Below are positions 53,769 to 62,629 of a stretch of DNA of 64,000 nucleotides, in pieces. Source of the DNA: Planctomycetales bacterium (GTDB lineage Bacteria; Planctomycetota; Planctomycetia; Planctomycetales; Planctomycetaceae); NCBI GenBank assembly GCA_028285345.1, contig JANQPT010000023.1, positions 44,934 to 108,933 of the forward strand, written 5' to 3'. The notes beneath the pieces are model-generated. The model saw only the letters and a program-made list of their open reading frames with translations, was not told the origin of the DNA and did not search any database. Both the position numbers and the translations under genes were made by a program. Position 1 is the first letter of the stretch. Each line of letters starts with the position of its first letter.

Positions 53769-55127
53769 ATGCTCGGCATCAACACCATACATTTTATCGT
53801 CTTCACTTGTCTCATTTTCACCCTCTCGACGGGCGCACAAGCCGACGAACCCACGAAAACCGCACCCCCCAACATCCTCCTCATCACCGCCGACAACCTC
53901 GGCTACGGCGACGTCGGCTGCTACGGCAACTCCCAGATCAAAACACCCCACATCGACCGGCTGGCGCAGCAAGGCGTACGCTCGACCTCGTTCTACACCG
54001 CGTCGCCCACTTGCACCGTCTCGCGGGCGACGCTGCTCACCGGGCGGTATCCGCAGCGAATCAGGCTCAACCACCAACTCAGTGCCGCGCAGAACCTGGG
54101 CATCGGCCTGCGGCAGAGTGAGCGGTTGATTCCGCAATACGTAAAGCCGCTCGGCTACACGACCGCTTGTTTCGGCAAATGGAACATCGGCTTCGCCCCC
54201 GGCAGCCGGCCGACTGAACGGGGCTTCGACGAATTCTTCGGCCACGCGTCGGGCAACATCGATTATTACACGCACATCTACGCCGGACGGCACGATCTGT
54301 TTCGCGGGACTGAACCGGCGCATGTGGAGGGCTACAGCACCGACCTCTTCGCGGACGCCGCTTGCGAATTTCTTCGGCGGCATCGAAACCGGCCATTCTT
54401 TGTCTATCTCCCCTTCAACGCCCCGCACTTCCCCAGCGCGCGCAACAAGCAACCGGGCCAGCCGAATATCTGGCAGGCTCCCGACTCGGCGTTCGCCGCC
54501 TATGGCCATTCCCCCGACGAAACCGACCCCCGCCGCCGCTACCGCGCCGTCGTCACGGCGCTCGATATGGCAATCGGACGCGTCCTCGCACAGCTCGACG
54601 AATTGAAACTGACCGACAAGACATTGGTGATTTTCTATTCCGACAACGGCGCCTTCATGCTCAAGAACCGCGGCCTGGAGGTCGCCTCCAACAAACCGCT
54701 CCGCGACGGCGGCATCACACTCTGGGAAGGCGGACTCCGCGTCCCCTGCATCGTCCGCTGGCCCGGCCGGCTCAAACCGGGAACTCTCTGCCGCGATCCC
54801 TGGATCAGCCTGGATATCCTGCAGCTCATCCTCAGCGTCACCGGCGGCAAACCGTTTCCCGGCATCCAACTCGACGGCCGCAACCCGCTCGCAATTCTAC
54901 AGGGCCGGCCGCCGCAGGAGCCGCGACGCTTCTATTTCGGTTTTCGCGGCATGAAAGCCATCCGTCAGGGACCGCATAAACTCATTCTTCCCAAAAAGAA
55001 AACCGAATGGGAGCTGTATGATTTGCAAAATGACCTTGCCGAAGAGAATAATATCGCCGACAAACATCCACAGCTCACCGCCGACTTGATACGCGACTAT
55101 CAACAGTGGGCGTCGCAGTTCGATTAG
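53769..55127 (+). CDS. Exported sulfatase
   Basis: 452 residues from an ATG at 53769, chosen because MLGINTIHFIVFTCLIFTLS then makes a signal peptide ending at GAQA-DE; longer frames begin at 53670 and 53715. Sulfatase metal-binding motif ITADNLGYGDVG (about 39-50), active-site segment CTVSRATLLTGRYP with Cys82 as the formylglycine precursor, and GKWNIGF, YSDNGA and ELYDLQNDLAEENN later on. The canonical CxPxR or CxAxR has Val at the third position here. The stop codon is part of a MITE-like element. Confidence 0.9.
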   Translation: MLGINTIHFIVFTCLIFTLSTGAQADEPTKTAPPNILLITADNLGYGDVGCYGNSQIKTPHIDRLAQQGVRSTSFYTASPTCTVSRATLLTGRYPQRIRLNHQLSAAQNLGIGLRQSERLIPQYVKPLGYTTACFGKWNIGFAPGSRPTERGFDEFFGHASGNIDYYTHIYAGRHDLFRGTEPAHVEGYSTDLFADAACEFLRRHRNRPFFVYLPFNAPHFPSARNKQPGQPNIWQAPDSAFAAYGHSPDETDPRRRYRAVVTALDMAIGRVLAQLDELKLTDKTLVIFYSDNGAFMLKNRGLEVASNKPLRDGGITLWEGGLRVPCIVRWPGRLKPGTLCRDPWISLDILQLILSVTGGKPFPGIQLDGRNPLAILQGRPPQEPRRFYFGFRGMKAIRQGPHKLILPKKKTEWELYDLQNDLAEENNIADKHPQLTADLIRDYQQWASQFD

Positions 55128-55258
55128 TGCTCTGTCAAACTTAAGAGTTGGGGGTGCCACTGGCTCCGCCAGTGCGTCAGAACTATTTGAGGCACTGAAA
55201 CCTGCACTGGCAAAGCCAGTGCCACCCAACCCCAAAACGAAACCGTCACAGAGTACTA
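55125..55258. mobile_element. MITE-like element, 134 bp, overlapping the sulfatase stop codon
   Basis: Ends TAGTGCTCTGTCA (55125-55137) and TCACAGAGTACTA (55246-55258) are inverted repeats with two mismatches. Inside lie two perfect hairpins, CACTGGC-TCC-GCCAGTG (55158-55174) and GCACTGGC-AAA-GCCAGTGC (55204-55222), themselves within longer imperfect arms. The left end supplies the TAG stop of the sulfatase gene. No coding capacity; a related end structure is at 58127. Confidence 0.7.
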
Positions 55259-55305
55259 GCCGCTCCCGTCCGCCGATTTGTCGCGCTGCTCTCACAACAT
55301 CACAT

Positions 55306-56097
55306 ATGAAACTCCTCGATCGACTAGAACGACAATTTGGACACCTGGCAATTCCACACCTGACGATCATCATCGTCATCGGCCAGTCGCTCGGCTTCAT
55401 CGTCGGAATGGCCGACCCGCAGCGGATCAGCAATTGGATGTTGGAGGCGGATCTCGTCAAACAGGGAGAGTATTGGCGGCTGGTGACGTTCCCGTTCGTC
55501 CCGCCCGGATTCAACATCCTCGTCGTATTTGCAATTTACATCTTCTACATGATGGGCACCGTGCTGGAGGCCAACTGGGGAACGTTCCGCTACAACCTCT
55601 ACTTGCTGATTGCGTATTGCAGCACCGTCGGAATCGCGTTCTTGGATCCCCTTCAGGCGGCGACAGTGTCGTTCATCGGTTTATCCGTTTATTTGGCGTT
55701 TGCCTGGCTCTACCCGAATTTTGAACTTCTATTTCTGTTCCTGATTCCGGTCAAAATCAAGTACTTCGCGCTGTTGGCGTGGCTTGGAATTTTGGTTTCG
55801 ATCATTTTTGGGGACTGGTGGACACGATTGTCCGCGGTCGCGTCCGTGTTCAACTTTCTGCTCTTCTTCGGGACCGATATCGCCTCGCGTGTCTATTACG
55901 GCCGGCGGCGGATGGCGAGCCGCGCGCAACAACTCAAGGCGTCGAAAAAGCCGTTTCACGAATGTGCCGTCTGCGGAGTCACCGAAAAAATCGACCGCAA
56001 AATGGAGTTTCGCATCTGTTCGCAATGCGACGGCACCCACGAGTACTGCATGGAGCATTTGCAGGATCACCAGCACGTCGTCGACACCGCGTCGTGA
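55306..56097 (+). CDS. Rhomboid-like membrane protein with C-terminal zinc-binding motif
   Basis: 263 residues from an ATG at 55306. About six membrane segments occur between residues 15 and 205 in the rhomboid pattern (GEYWRLVTFPFVPPGFNILVVFAIYIFYMMGTVLEANWG). The catalytic GxSG and the partnering His in the last helices are not seen, so it would be an inactive rhomboid. The soluble tail has CAVCG and CSQCDG Cys pairs followed by HEYCMEHLQDHQH, a probable zinc ribbon. The gene follows the sulfatase MITE. Confidence 0.72.
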   Translation: MKLLDRLERQFGHLAIPHLTIIIVIGQSLGFIVGMADPQRISNWMLEADLVKQGEYWRLVTFPFVPPGFNILVVFAIYIFYMMGTVLEANWGTFRYNLYLLIAYCSTVGIAFLDPLQAATVSFIGLSVYLAFAWLYPNFELLFLFLIPVKIKYFALLAWLGILVSIIFGDWWTRLSAVASVFNFLLFFGTDIASRVYYGRRRMASRAQQLKASKKPFHECAVCGVTEKIDRKMEFRICSQCDGTHEYCMEHLQDHQHVVDTAS

Positions 56098-56405
56098 AAT
56101 GCGCCTATTGAGATTGCATTTTTTACAAAGCGGCGCCGCTCCGACCTGCCGCTGCCGCCGTTCGGACTTCATGAAATTTCGATCGCCAACTTTCATCGCC
56201 ACAACAGCTTAGGCAATTCCGCTGCCGTCGATGCCAATATTTTCGCGGCTTGGGCGCGGTTCGGCCTGTCGTTTGCTTTCCTCAGTTACTTAGTGAGACG
56301 GCTGGTCCCCATGGCTGCTTTGAGCCATCAGCCGTCTCTCATCTCAAATCCCCGGCCGTTGCAGGAAGCAACCGCCGCACATCTCCCCCGCAGGATACCC
56401 CGAGC

Positions 56406-57698
56406 ATGGATGCTCTTCTCGAGATCGCCTCTCCCGACGCACCCGTCAACCAGATTCCCGCTCAATTCCAGTCGCTCTCCGGATCCTTGGCGAAACTCAA
56501 GCCGCTGCTGATCCGCTTGACGTTCGCGGCTGCGGCGGTCGCCTCGATGGGAGCGACCTACCGGTCGCAGAACTTCACAGTCACCGCGCCGACCGACGAA
56601 ATGGCCAAGCAAGTCGCCCAGCACGCCGAACATTATCGACGCGAGTTGGCGATCTCTTGGGTCGGACACGAACTGCCGAACTGGTACGCACCCTGCCCGG
56701 TAAAGGTGAAGGTCGGCCAAGCAATGGGCGCAGGTGGATTCACGTCCTTTTCCTTCGACCGCGGCGCCAGCGGAGAAATGGAAGTCTTCGGCTGGAACAT
56801 GGTCGTCCAAGGCTCGCTCGAGCGGATTCTCGACTCCGTAATCCCGCACGAAGTGAGCCATACCATCCTGGCTTGCCACTTTCGGCGTCCCTTGCCGCGC
56901 TGGGCGGACGAAGGGGCGGCGACGCTGGCCGAGCACGAGTCCGAAAAACGCCGGCAGCTGTTAATGGTCAAACAGATCCTGCACACCTCGCAACGAATTC
57001 CACTCAAACAGCTGTTGAGCATGACCGAGTATCCCACCGACCCTCAAGCCGTCCTCAGCTTGTATGCCCAAGGCTACACGCTGGCCGATTTGCTCGTCCA
57101 AAAGCAGGGCAAGGCGCATTACTTGAAGTTCTTGGGCGAGTCGAAACAACTCGGTTGGGAACGCGTCTTTCTCAAGTATTACGGCTACGAGAGCCTGGCG
57201 GCCTTGGAGCAGGAATGGGTCAGTTGGATCGAAAAAGGATGCCCCAGCCTCAAACCGAAATCGCAACCGCTGCTCGCCGGCAACAGCCGACGTAAACGAT
57301 CGTCCGCCAAGGATGTCGTCATTCGCTCTCAAACCCCCGACGCGGAACAACCCGTCGCCGCCGCGAATAACAAGCGAGGCGCACACCCTAAGCGCTACCT
57401 AAAAGCACCGCGGCCGAAGCTGGTCTCGCGTCCCAGCACAGGAAAACAAAAACTCGCCCTCACCGCGTCCACCGACGTGGAACTCGACACCACCGATCCG
57501 CGCTATCAAAACGACGGATGGGTGGCCATTCGCACCTCCGGCCGCGCCCTCCCCGCCGTCGCCCGCCGTCCTCGAAAGACATCGTCGAACAACGCTTCCT
57601 CAACCCGCAGGAATCCATCGAGGAAATCGGCGACCGGTCAAAGCCGCACCTCAAACACGTCCACCAAGTTTCCCGCAAGGGCCAATCACAACCGTTAA
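56406..57698 (+). CDS. Gluzincin-like protein (peptidase MA type)
   Basis: 430 residues from an ATG at 56406; the frame upstream has no convincing start. A hydrophobic segment at about 32-50 suggests a membrane anchor. HEVSH at 148-152 with Glu169 in WADEGAA follows the HExxH...E order of peptidase MA-like proteins, where E three residues after W is the third ligand. From about 330 on the chain is basic and low in complexity (KRSSAKDV, KRYLKAPRPKL). The tail in this frame becomes Ser/Asn/Arg-rich near 57590, where another frame looks more protein-like, so the C-terminus is doubtful. Confidence 0.72.
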   Translation: MDALLEIASPDAPVNQIPAQFQSLSGSLAKLKPLLIRLTFAAAAVASMGATYRSQNFTVTAPTDEMAKQVAQHAEHYRRELAISWVGHELPNWYAPCPVKVKVGQAMGAGGFTSFSFDRGASGEMEVFGWNMVVQGSLERILDSVIPHEVSHTILACHFRRPLPRWADEGAATLAEHESEKRRQLLMVKQILHTSQRIPLKQLLSMTEYPTDPQAVLSLYAQGYTLADLLVQKQGKAHYLKFLGESKQLGWERVFLKYYGYESLAALEQEWVSWIEKGCPSLKPKSQPLLAGNSRRKRSSAKDVVIRSQTPDAEQPVAAANNKRGAHPKRYLKAPRPKLVSRPSTGKQKLALTASTDVELDTTDPRYQNDGWVAIRTSGRALPAVARRPRKTSSNNASSTRRNPSRKSATGQSRTSNTSTKFPARANHNR

Positions 57699-57811
57699 TC
57701 CAGAAACTGGACATTCCGCTGCCCGCCGTGACGGTCGCCACTCTCGGTGAATGCCCCGCATTGTCCCCCGCCGACCGCAACCGCCACTCCGAACGGGCAA
57801 CACACCTGCAG

Positions 57812-57850
57812 CAAGCTCCCCGCCATTGGTGGGGGGCTTGTTTTGTTTTC
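57812..57850 (+). terminator. Rho-independent terminator
   Basis: CAAGCTCCCCGCC pairs with GGTGGGGGGCTTG around a 3-base loop (two G-U pairs in RNA), followed by TTTTGTTTTC. It stands 114 bp after the gluzincin-like stop and is the strongest terminator seen in the window. Confidence 0.8.
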
Positions 57851-58126
57851 ACAACCGCAGAACCTGTTCTGATTTTGCAGTTACTCGGACCGCCGCCACA
57901 GCAGCAGTCACTCAGCCGGCGGCGATTTCTAAGACAATCCCCCTTTACCGTAAAACCGCAAGTCGATCCCGCCCCGCAGGGGCCCAAACAAGTCAGCCTG
58001 GGGCAGAGTGCAGCGCCGCCCCGGGTCGACAAGCCGGATCGTCGAAAAGCCCTGAAGGGGCGAAACAAGATTGTCCGCCACACCAGACTCGCTCTTGCCT
58101 AACGCTCGCAAGAGGATAAACTTAAT

Positions 58127-58250
58127 CTAGTGTCTGTCATTTTTCAGATTTGGGGTTCAACACCTTTGGCGAGCACGCCAACGATCGTGCGGGCCGGCCT
58201 ATTACGACCTCAAAATACGACCTCAAAATCAAAGCCTGACAACACACTAG
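58127..58250. mobile_element. MITE-like element, 124 bp
   Basis: Ends CTAGTGTCTGTCA and TGACAACACACTAG are inverted repeats with a one-base gap. Next to the right end a 13-bp unit, ACGACCTCAAAAT, occurs twice in tandem (58204-58229). The ends resemble those of the element at 55125 (TAGTG-CTCTGTCA), so the two probably belong to one family. No coding capacity. Confidence 0.6.
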
Positions 58251-58296
58251 CTGCGAGGATGTCTCCCATCACTTTTTTGGCCGAGCAAAAGACCCT

Positions 58297-58878
58297 ATGG
58301 ACGTCTCATTGCAAGAAACGAGCACGTGGGCGTTTCTTCTCGCCTTTTTGGGCGTCTGTTTCTTATTCTTGGAAGTCTTGATCCCCTCCGGCGGGCTGAT
58401 CTTCATCGTGGCCTTGTCCTGTCTGGGCGGAGCCGTTTATTGCGCGTGGGATGCCTGGTGGGACTCTCATCCAGGATATTTTGGGGCGTATATCGCCGGC
58501 ATGGCCATTTCACTCCCCGTCATTGGAATTTGGGTATTCCGATTGTGGGAACGTGTGATTCTGCGCGCCGATGAAGAAGAGTTGCAGATGACACGCAGCA
58601 ACCCCGGCGCCGAACTGTTGCCGCTCGTCGGAAAATCGGGGCGGACCGTTACCCCGCTCACCCCCGCCGGAATTGTGCAGATTGACGGCGAACGGATCCA
58701 CGCGTCCAGCGAAGGGATGATCGTCGAACGCGATCAGCCCGTGACCGTCGTCGACGTCCGCAGTAACCGGCTCGTTGTCCGCTACAACGACCCGGCAACC
58801 CATCCGCCGACCGATCAGTTTGCGGACGCCTCCGGCACAGATGACGAACCGCTTGACTTTGACGTGTCCGAGGGCTAA
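58297..58878 (+). CDS. NfeD family membrane protein
   Basis: 193 residues. Three membrane segments occupy about 10-85 (AFLLAFLGVCFLFLEVLIPSGG, FIVALSCLGGAVYCAW, YIAGMAISLPVIGIWVF). The C-terminal part is the NfeD OB-fold domain: LVGKSGRTVTPLTPAGIVQIDGERIHASSEG and VVDVRSNRLVVRY. NfeD proteins work with flotillins in membrane microdomains; here floA follows by 238 bp on the same strand, which supports that role. Confidence 0.88.
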   Translation: MDVSLQETSTWAFLLAFLGVCFLFLEVLIPSGGLIFIVALSCLGGAVYCAWDAWWDSHPGYFGAYIAGMAISLPVIGIWVFRLWERVILRADEEELQMTRSNPGAELLPLVGKSGRTVTPLTPAGIVQIDGERIHASSEGMIVERDQPVTVVDVRSNRLVVRYNDPATHPPTDQFADASGTDDEPLDFDVSEG

Positions 58879-59116
58879 ACAGCAGGAAGATTGGGCAGCT
58901 CAGCCTGGGCGCTCGGATTCGATCGACAGCTAGCCTCGGTCCTGCTCAAACGGGGAAAATCGAACCCCTTCGCTGTTGACCGAAGAATCCACTCGTTCGG
59001 CGACTCCGTCGAGGTTTTCAGTAGCAAATTTCCGCTGCGGCAGTTAATGTGTTCATTCAACGACCGCGAACTTCGCGGCAATGACCTTTCAATCCCACAA
59101 GCATAGCAGTTAGACC

Positions 59117-60133
59117 ATGTTCGCACTCAAACCCGAAGTGCAGATCATCATTGGATTGGTCTGCTTTTTCGTGTTCATTATTCTGATGGCGGTCTTCGCT
59201 CGCTACGCCAGCTTGTGGATCCAGTGCAAGATGACCCGCGCTGGAGTCGGCATGATCAGCCTCATCAAAATGTCCCTGCAGAAGGTGAACCCCACCGTCA
59301 TCGTCCGCAGTAAGATCATGGCCGTACAGGCGCAGCTCCCGCCGATAAGCACCGGGGCGCTCGGCGCGCACTACTTGGCCCGCGGCAATGTGCCCCGCGT
59401 GATTCAGGCTTTGATCGCCGCGCACCGTGCGAAGATCGAATTGGATTGGGAGACCGCTCAAGCCATCGACTTGGCCGGCCGCAACGTGTTGGAAGCCGTG
59501 CAGACCAGCGTCTATCCCAAAGTCATTGACTGCCCCGACGTCAAGAAAGGAGCGACGACATTGGACGCCGTCGCCGGCGATGGTATCCAGTTACGCGCTC
59601 GGGCACGGGTCACCGTCCGCACGAACCTCAGACAGCTCATCGGCGGTGCAACCGAAGACACAATTATCGCCCGCGTCGGACAGGGCATCGTCTCCGCAAT
59701 TGGGTCGACCGATTCATACAAAGTCGTCCTCGAAAACCCCGACATGATTTCACGGACGGTGCTCGACATGGGACTGGAAGCACAAACAGCTTTCGCCATC
59801 GTTTCGATCGACATCGCCGACATTGATGTCGCCGAAAATGTTGGTGCGCGCCTGCAAGCCGACCAGGCCGAAGCGGACACCCGTGTCGCCCAGGCCAAGG
59901 CCGAACAAAAACGCGCCGAGTACGCGGCGCGGGAGCAAGAAATGATCGCAAAAGTGCAACAGAACCGTGCTGAGGTGGTCCTGGCCGAAGCCGAAGTCCC
60001 CAAAGCGATTTCCGACGCGTTCCAATCCGGACAATTGGCACTGATGGACTATTACGACCTATTCAACATTCAGGCCGACACCAAGATGCGAACCGCGATC
60101 GCTAGCGGCGGAGCGACTACGTCCGCCGATTAA
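59117..60133 (+). CDS. floA: Flotillin-like protein FloA
   Basis: 338 residues, the usual FloA length. One N-terminal membrane segment ([20 protein letters not shown], about 10-29), then the PHB/SPFH domain ([42 protein letters not shown]) and a coiled coil rich in Ala, Glu and Gln ([28 protein letters not shown], about 250-300). FloA organises functional membrane microdomains. With nfeD upstream and the proline-rich protein gene 157 bp downstream it probably forms one functional unit. Confidence 0.93.
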   Translation: MFALKPEVQIIIGLVCFFVFIILMAVFARYASLWIQCKMTRAGVGMISLIKMSLQKVNPTVIVRSKIMAVQAQLPPISTGALGAHYLARGNVPRVIQALIAAHRAKIELDWETAQAIDLAGRNVLEAVQTSVYPKVIDCPDVKKGATTLDAVAGDGIQLRARARVTVRTNLRQLIGGATEDTIIARVGQGIVSAIGSTDSYKVVLENPDMISRTVLDMGLEAQTAFAIVSIDIADIDVAENVGARLQADQAEADTRVAQAKAEQKRAEYAAREQEMIAKVQQNRAEVVLAEAEVPKAISDAFQSGQLALMDYYDLFNIQADTKMRTAIASGGATTSAD

Positions 60134-60290
60134 GGCAATGACCCTACGCAGCCTCGCCTCATCGCGGCAGGCCCGATTCCCTCTTGACGTCGTAGGCATC
60201 CTGCCGCACAATTTCACTGCAGGGAGCGTGAGTTAAGATCGTCGCCGTTTCCGAGTCTGCCGAACTTCCGCCTATCGAAATCGCAGTCTG

Positions 60291-60947
60291 ATGAAACCTC
60301 TGGTTGTCTTCGCAATCGGTATTGAACAGCTTATCCCGGTTATCTTCGTGTTAATTGGGATCGTCTCGTGGATCATGAATGCGATTAAGGACCGCCGGCA
60401 GGAGCCCGAACGGCCCGTACGACGCGCCAAGAACCCGCGGGACGAGTCGTTGCAGAATGAAATTGATATCTTCATCCAGGAAGTAACCGACCAGCGGAAC
60501 CAAACGCAGCCGCGTCAACCCGCACAGCAGCCAAAGCCTCAGCCCGTCAGACGTCCGCCGGCACGCACACAAACCAGGCCCGAACCTCCCCGCACACCCA
60601 AAAAGGAACCGCCCAATCCGGTCCATCAAAGACCGGGGGACAGTATTGCGTCGCGCAAAGGGCCCGGCAGCACTGATCTCGGTCAAGGGGTCGCCCGCCA
60701 CGTCCAGCAACACATCGAGTCCCACTCCGTCGGCCAAGAGTCGGAGCAGCGACTTGGGCATGGCGTGCAGCAAAGCGTGTTGGAGCATCTGGGCAAGTCG
60801 TCGTCTGCGGAAACAAGCCGCGAGGAGGGCGCACCAGAATCGACGGTGATTCAACAGGTCCGCCGGCTGATGTCCAGTCCTTCCAGTATGGGACAAGCCA
60901 TCTTAATCAATGAGATACTCTCGCCGCCTCGCGCGCGGAGACGCTGA
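60291..60947 (+). CDS. Membrane-anchored proline-rich protein downstream of floA
   Basis: 218 residues. The N-terminus has one hydrophobic segment (IEQLIPVIFVLIGIVSWIMNAI, about 11-32), followed by a basic charge cluster and a Pro/Gln/Arg-rich linker (about 70-120) that is likely disordered. The C-terminal part contains HVQQHIESHSVGQESEQRLGHG and ends in a helix VIQQVRRLMSSPSSMGQAILINEIL. No known domain; conserved association with floA in planctomycetes would be the test of a real partner. Confidence 0.65.
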   Translation: MKPLVVFAIGIEQLIPVIFVLIGIVSWIMNAIKDRRQEPERPVRRAKNPRDESLQNEIDIFIQEVTDQRNQTQPRQPAQQPKPQPVRRPPARTQTRPEPPRTPKKEPPNPVHQRPGDSIASRKGPGSTDLGQGVARHVQQHIESHSVGQESEQRLGHGVQQSVLEHLGKSSSAETSREEGAPESTVIQQVRRLMSSPSSMGQAILINEILSPPRARRR

Positions 60948-61447
60948 CGGCCACGCCGTGACCCCTGCAATGAGTCGATGGCAGTGCATAAGTCATCTTT
61001 GACACTTGTGACCACACCTACGCCGCGCGCTGCTAATAATAGAAGTGGCCGAACGGAATCAATCTTCCAAGAGCCCCCCGATGAATGCGGCGCCACGACC
61101 AATTTCCGCGACCATCGCTTCACGGTAGAACCAGTTTCAGAACCCGGTTGCGCCGGTTTGAGATACCCGCATACAAGTGTCGGCGCGACGCGTCAGAGGG
61201 TTTTGAAACGACTTGTAGGCAGACGAAGTCCGCGCCAAATCGCCACGGACCACAAAGTGTGCTAAAGCTGACAATTCCCTGCAGATTTGCACCCGTGAAA
61301 AAAAACGCTACGCTGGAATGTCGTCCGCGCTCAGCGACGCGACCACTTCGCGAAATCGCAACCTAAAATCCACACGGTTAATGCAACGTCCGGTGACCCA
61401 AGACCGACCCGGCGCAAGAGTCCTGCGGGCGATTCTGACAAGAAATC
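60948..61447. other. Intergenic region, no supported gene
   Basis: 500 bp between the proline-rich protein and glycosyltransferase genes. Frames are short and Arg/Thr-rich. A run of eight A at about 61301-61308 and AT-rich spots near 61030 (TAATAATAG) are the only visible features. No RNA gene or repeat was recognised. Confidence 0.45.
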
Positions 61448-62566
61448 ATGGCTGAGACCAATCCGCACATCATGCTCTTTGCCGGTCCCTTTCAACTGCG
61501 GGGCACCAGTTCCTACACGCTCCGCTTGATGGAGCATCTGCCGGACCAAAACTTTGACGTCGCCGTCGTCAGCAGCGACACCGACATGATCCGCTCACTC
61601 GCTCGGGCGGACGTTCAGGTCAGAGAGTTTCGACGCCTGCGGACCCCTCTCTGGGGACGTGCCGTACGGTATCTGATGCTCAAGGAGATCGAGGTTGCGC
61701 CGCCGGATCTGCTGCACGTGCAATCGCGCACCGTGTGGCAGGACGGCCGCTGGCTGGCCCGGCGGTTGCAACGGCCCTACGTCATCACCGTTCACGACCA
61801 CCTTCACAAACACGAAACGTTCCGCATTGATCCCCGTTGGTGCCGCAAAGTGATTGCGGTCAGCGAATCGGTTAAGGCGAATCTCTTAGACCGCACCAGC
61901 CTTCGCAGCGAACAGGTCATCGTCATTCACACCGGCGTCAATATTCCCCAGGAAGAAGCCGTGGTCCCGGCGCGAGGCGCAGACCATGTCCCCGTCGTCG
62001 GAACGGCGGGTCCACTCGAGGCGGTCAAAGGGTTTCCATTCTTTCTCGGGGCGGCTCATCAGGTCCTCGCGGCGGGCCGCGATGTGGAGTTTCTCATCGC
62101 CGGCGCCGGTCCGGAGGAATTCAATCTCCGCAGACTCGCGCGCGAACTGGAAATCGCCGAGAAAGTCACGTTCGTCCCCAATTTGGCGGAACTCACCGAA
62201 TCGGTCGAGGCGATGGACATCTTCTGCCTGCCCTCCCTGCAACAGGGATTGGGAACCATCATGCTGGAACCGATGGCCATGGGAAAGCCGGTAATCGCCA
62301 CGCATGTGGGAGGCGTCGAGAGCGTGGTGGACGACGGCGTGACCGGACTGATGGTCCCCCCCTCCAACAGTGAAGCCCTGGCCGGCCGCATCTTGGAGCT
62401 GATCGATGATCCCGCCCGCGCCCGCGCCCTCGGCAGCGCCGCCCGCGCACGCGTGCGCGAGGAATTCAATGCCGAGAAAATGATCCGTCAAACGGTCAAA
62501 CTCTACCGCGACCTGCTCGGAGTTGATGAACCTCTGCCCGAACTCGCCGCATCCGCCGTCTCGTAG
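61448..62566 (+). CDS. Glycosyltransferase family 4 protein
   Basis: 372 residues, GT-B fold. N-terminal acceptor domain: PHIMLFAGPFQLRGTSSYTLRL to LLHVQSRTVWQDGRWLARRLQ, PYVITVHDHLHKHE. C-terminal donor domain: HVPVVGTAGPLEAVKGFPFF, FLIAGAGPEEFNLRRLA, FVPNLAEL, and FCLPSLQQGLGTIMLEPMAMGKPVIAT with the GT4 Glu-x7-Glu type (EPMAMGKP region). Probably acts at the cytoplasmic membrane face on exopolysaccharide, LPS-like or glycan precursors. The donor sugar is unknown. cinA follows after 63 bp. Confidence 0.9.
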   Translation: MAETNPHIMLFAGPFQLRGTSSYTLRLMEHLPDQNFDVAVVSSDTDMIRSLARADVQVREFRRLRTPLWGRAVRYLMLKEIEVAPPDLLHVQSRTVWQDGRWLARRLQRPYVITVHDHLHKHETFRIDPRWCRKVIAVSESVKANLLDRTSLRSEQVIVIHTGVNIPQEEAVVPARGADHVPVVGTAGPLEAVKGFPFFLGAAHQVLAAGRDVEFLIAGAGPEEFNLRRLARELEIAEKVTFVPNLAELTESVEAMDIFCLPSLQQGLGTIMLEPMAMGKPVIATHVGGVESVVDDGVTGLMVPPSNSEALAGRILELIDDPARARALGSAARARVREEFNAEKMIRQTVKLYRDLLGVDEPLPELAASAVS

Positions 62567-62629
62567 CCCCAACGGAGACAGCCGCCGACGCGCCGATCTC
62601 GTGCGTTCTTGATTTGTGAACACCCTACC

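Larger units (their letters stand above)
57699..58296. other. Intergenic region with terminator and MITE-like element
   Basis: 598 bp between the gluzincin-like and NfeD genes. A terminator lies at 57812-57850, a MITE-like element at 58127-58250, and a 13-bp direct repeat within it. A long frame through the first part (from 57518) has good codon use before the terminator but no family resemblance and runs through it, so it is not called. Confidence 0.5.

Noticed and set aside
57518..58102. Separate gene downstream of the gluzincin-like gene
   Set aside because: Codon use is good only in the first part; it runs through a strong terminator and ends without family resemblance, so it is treated as a possible frameshifted tail instead.
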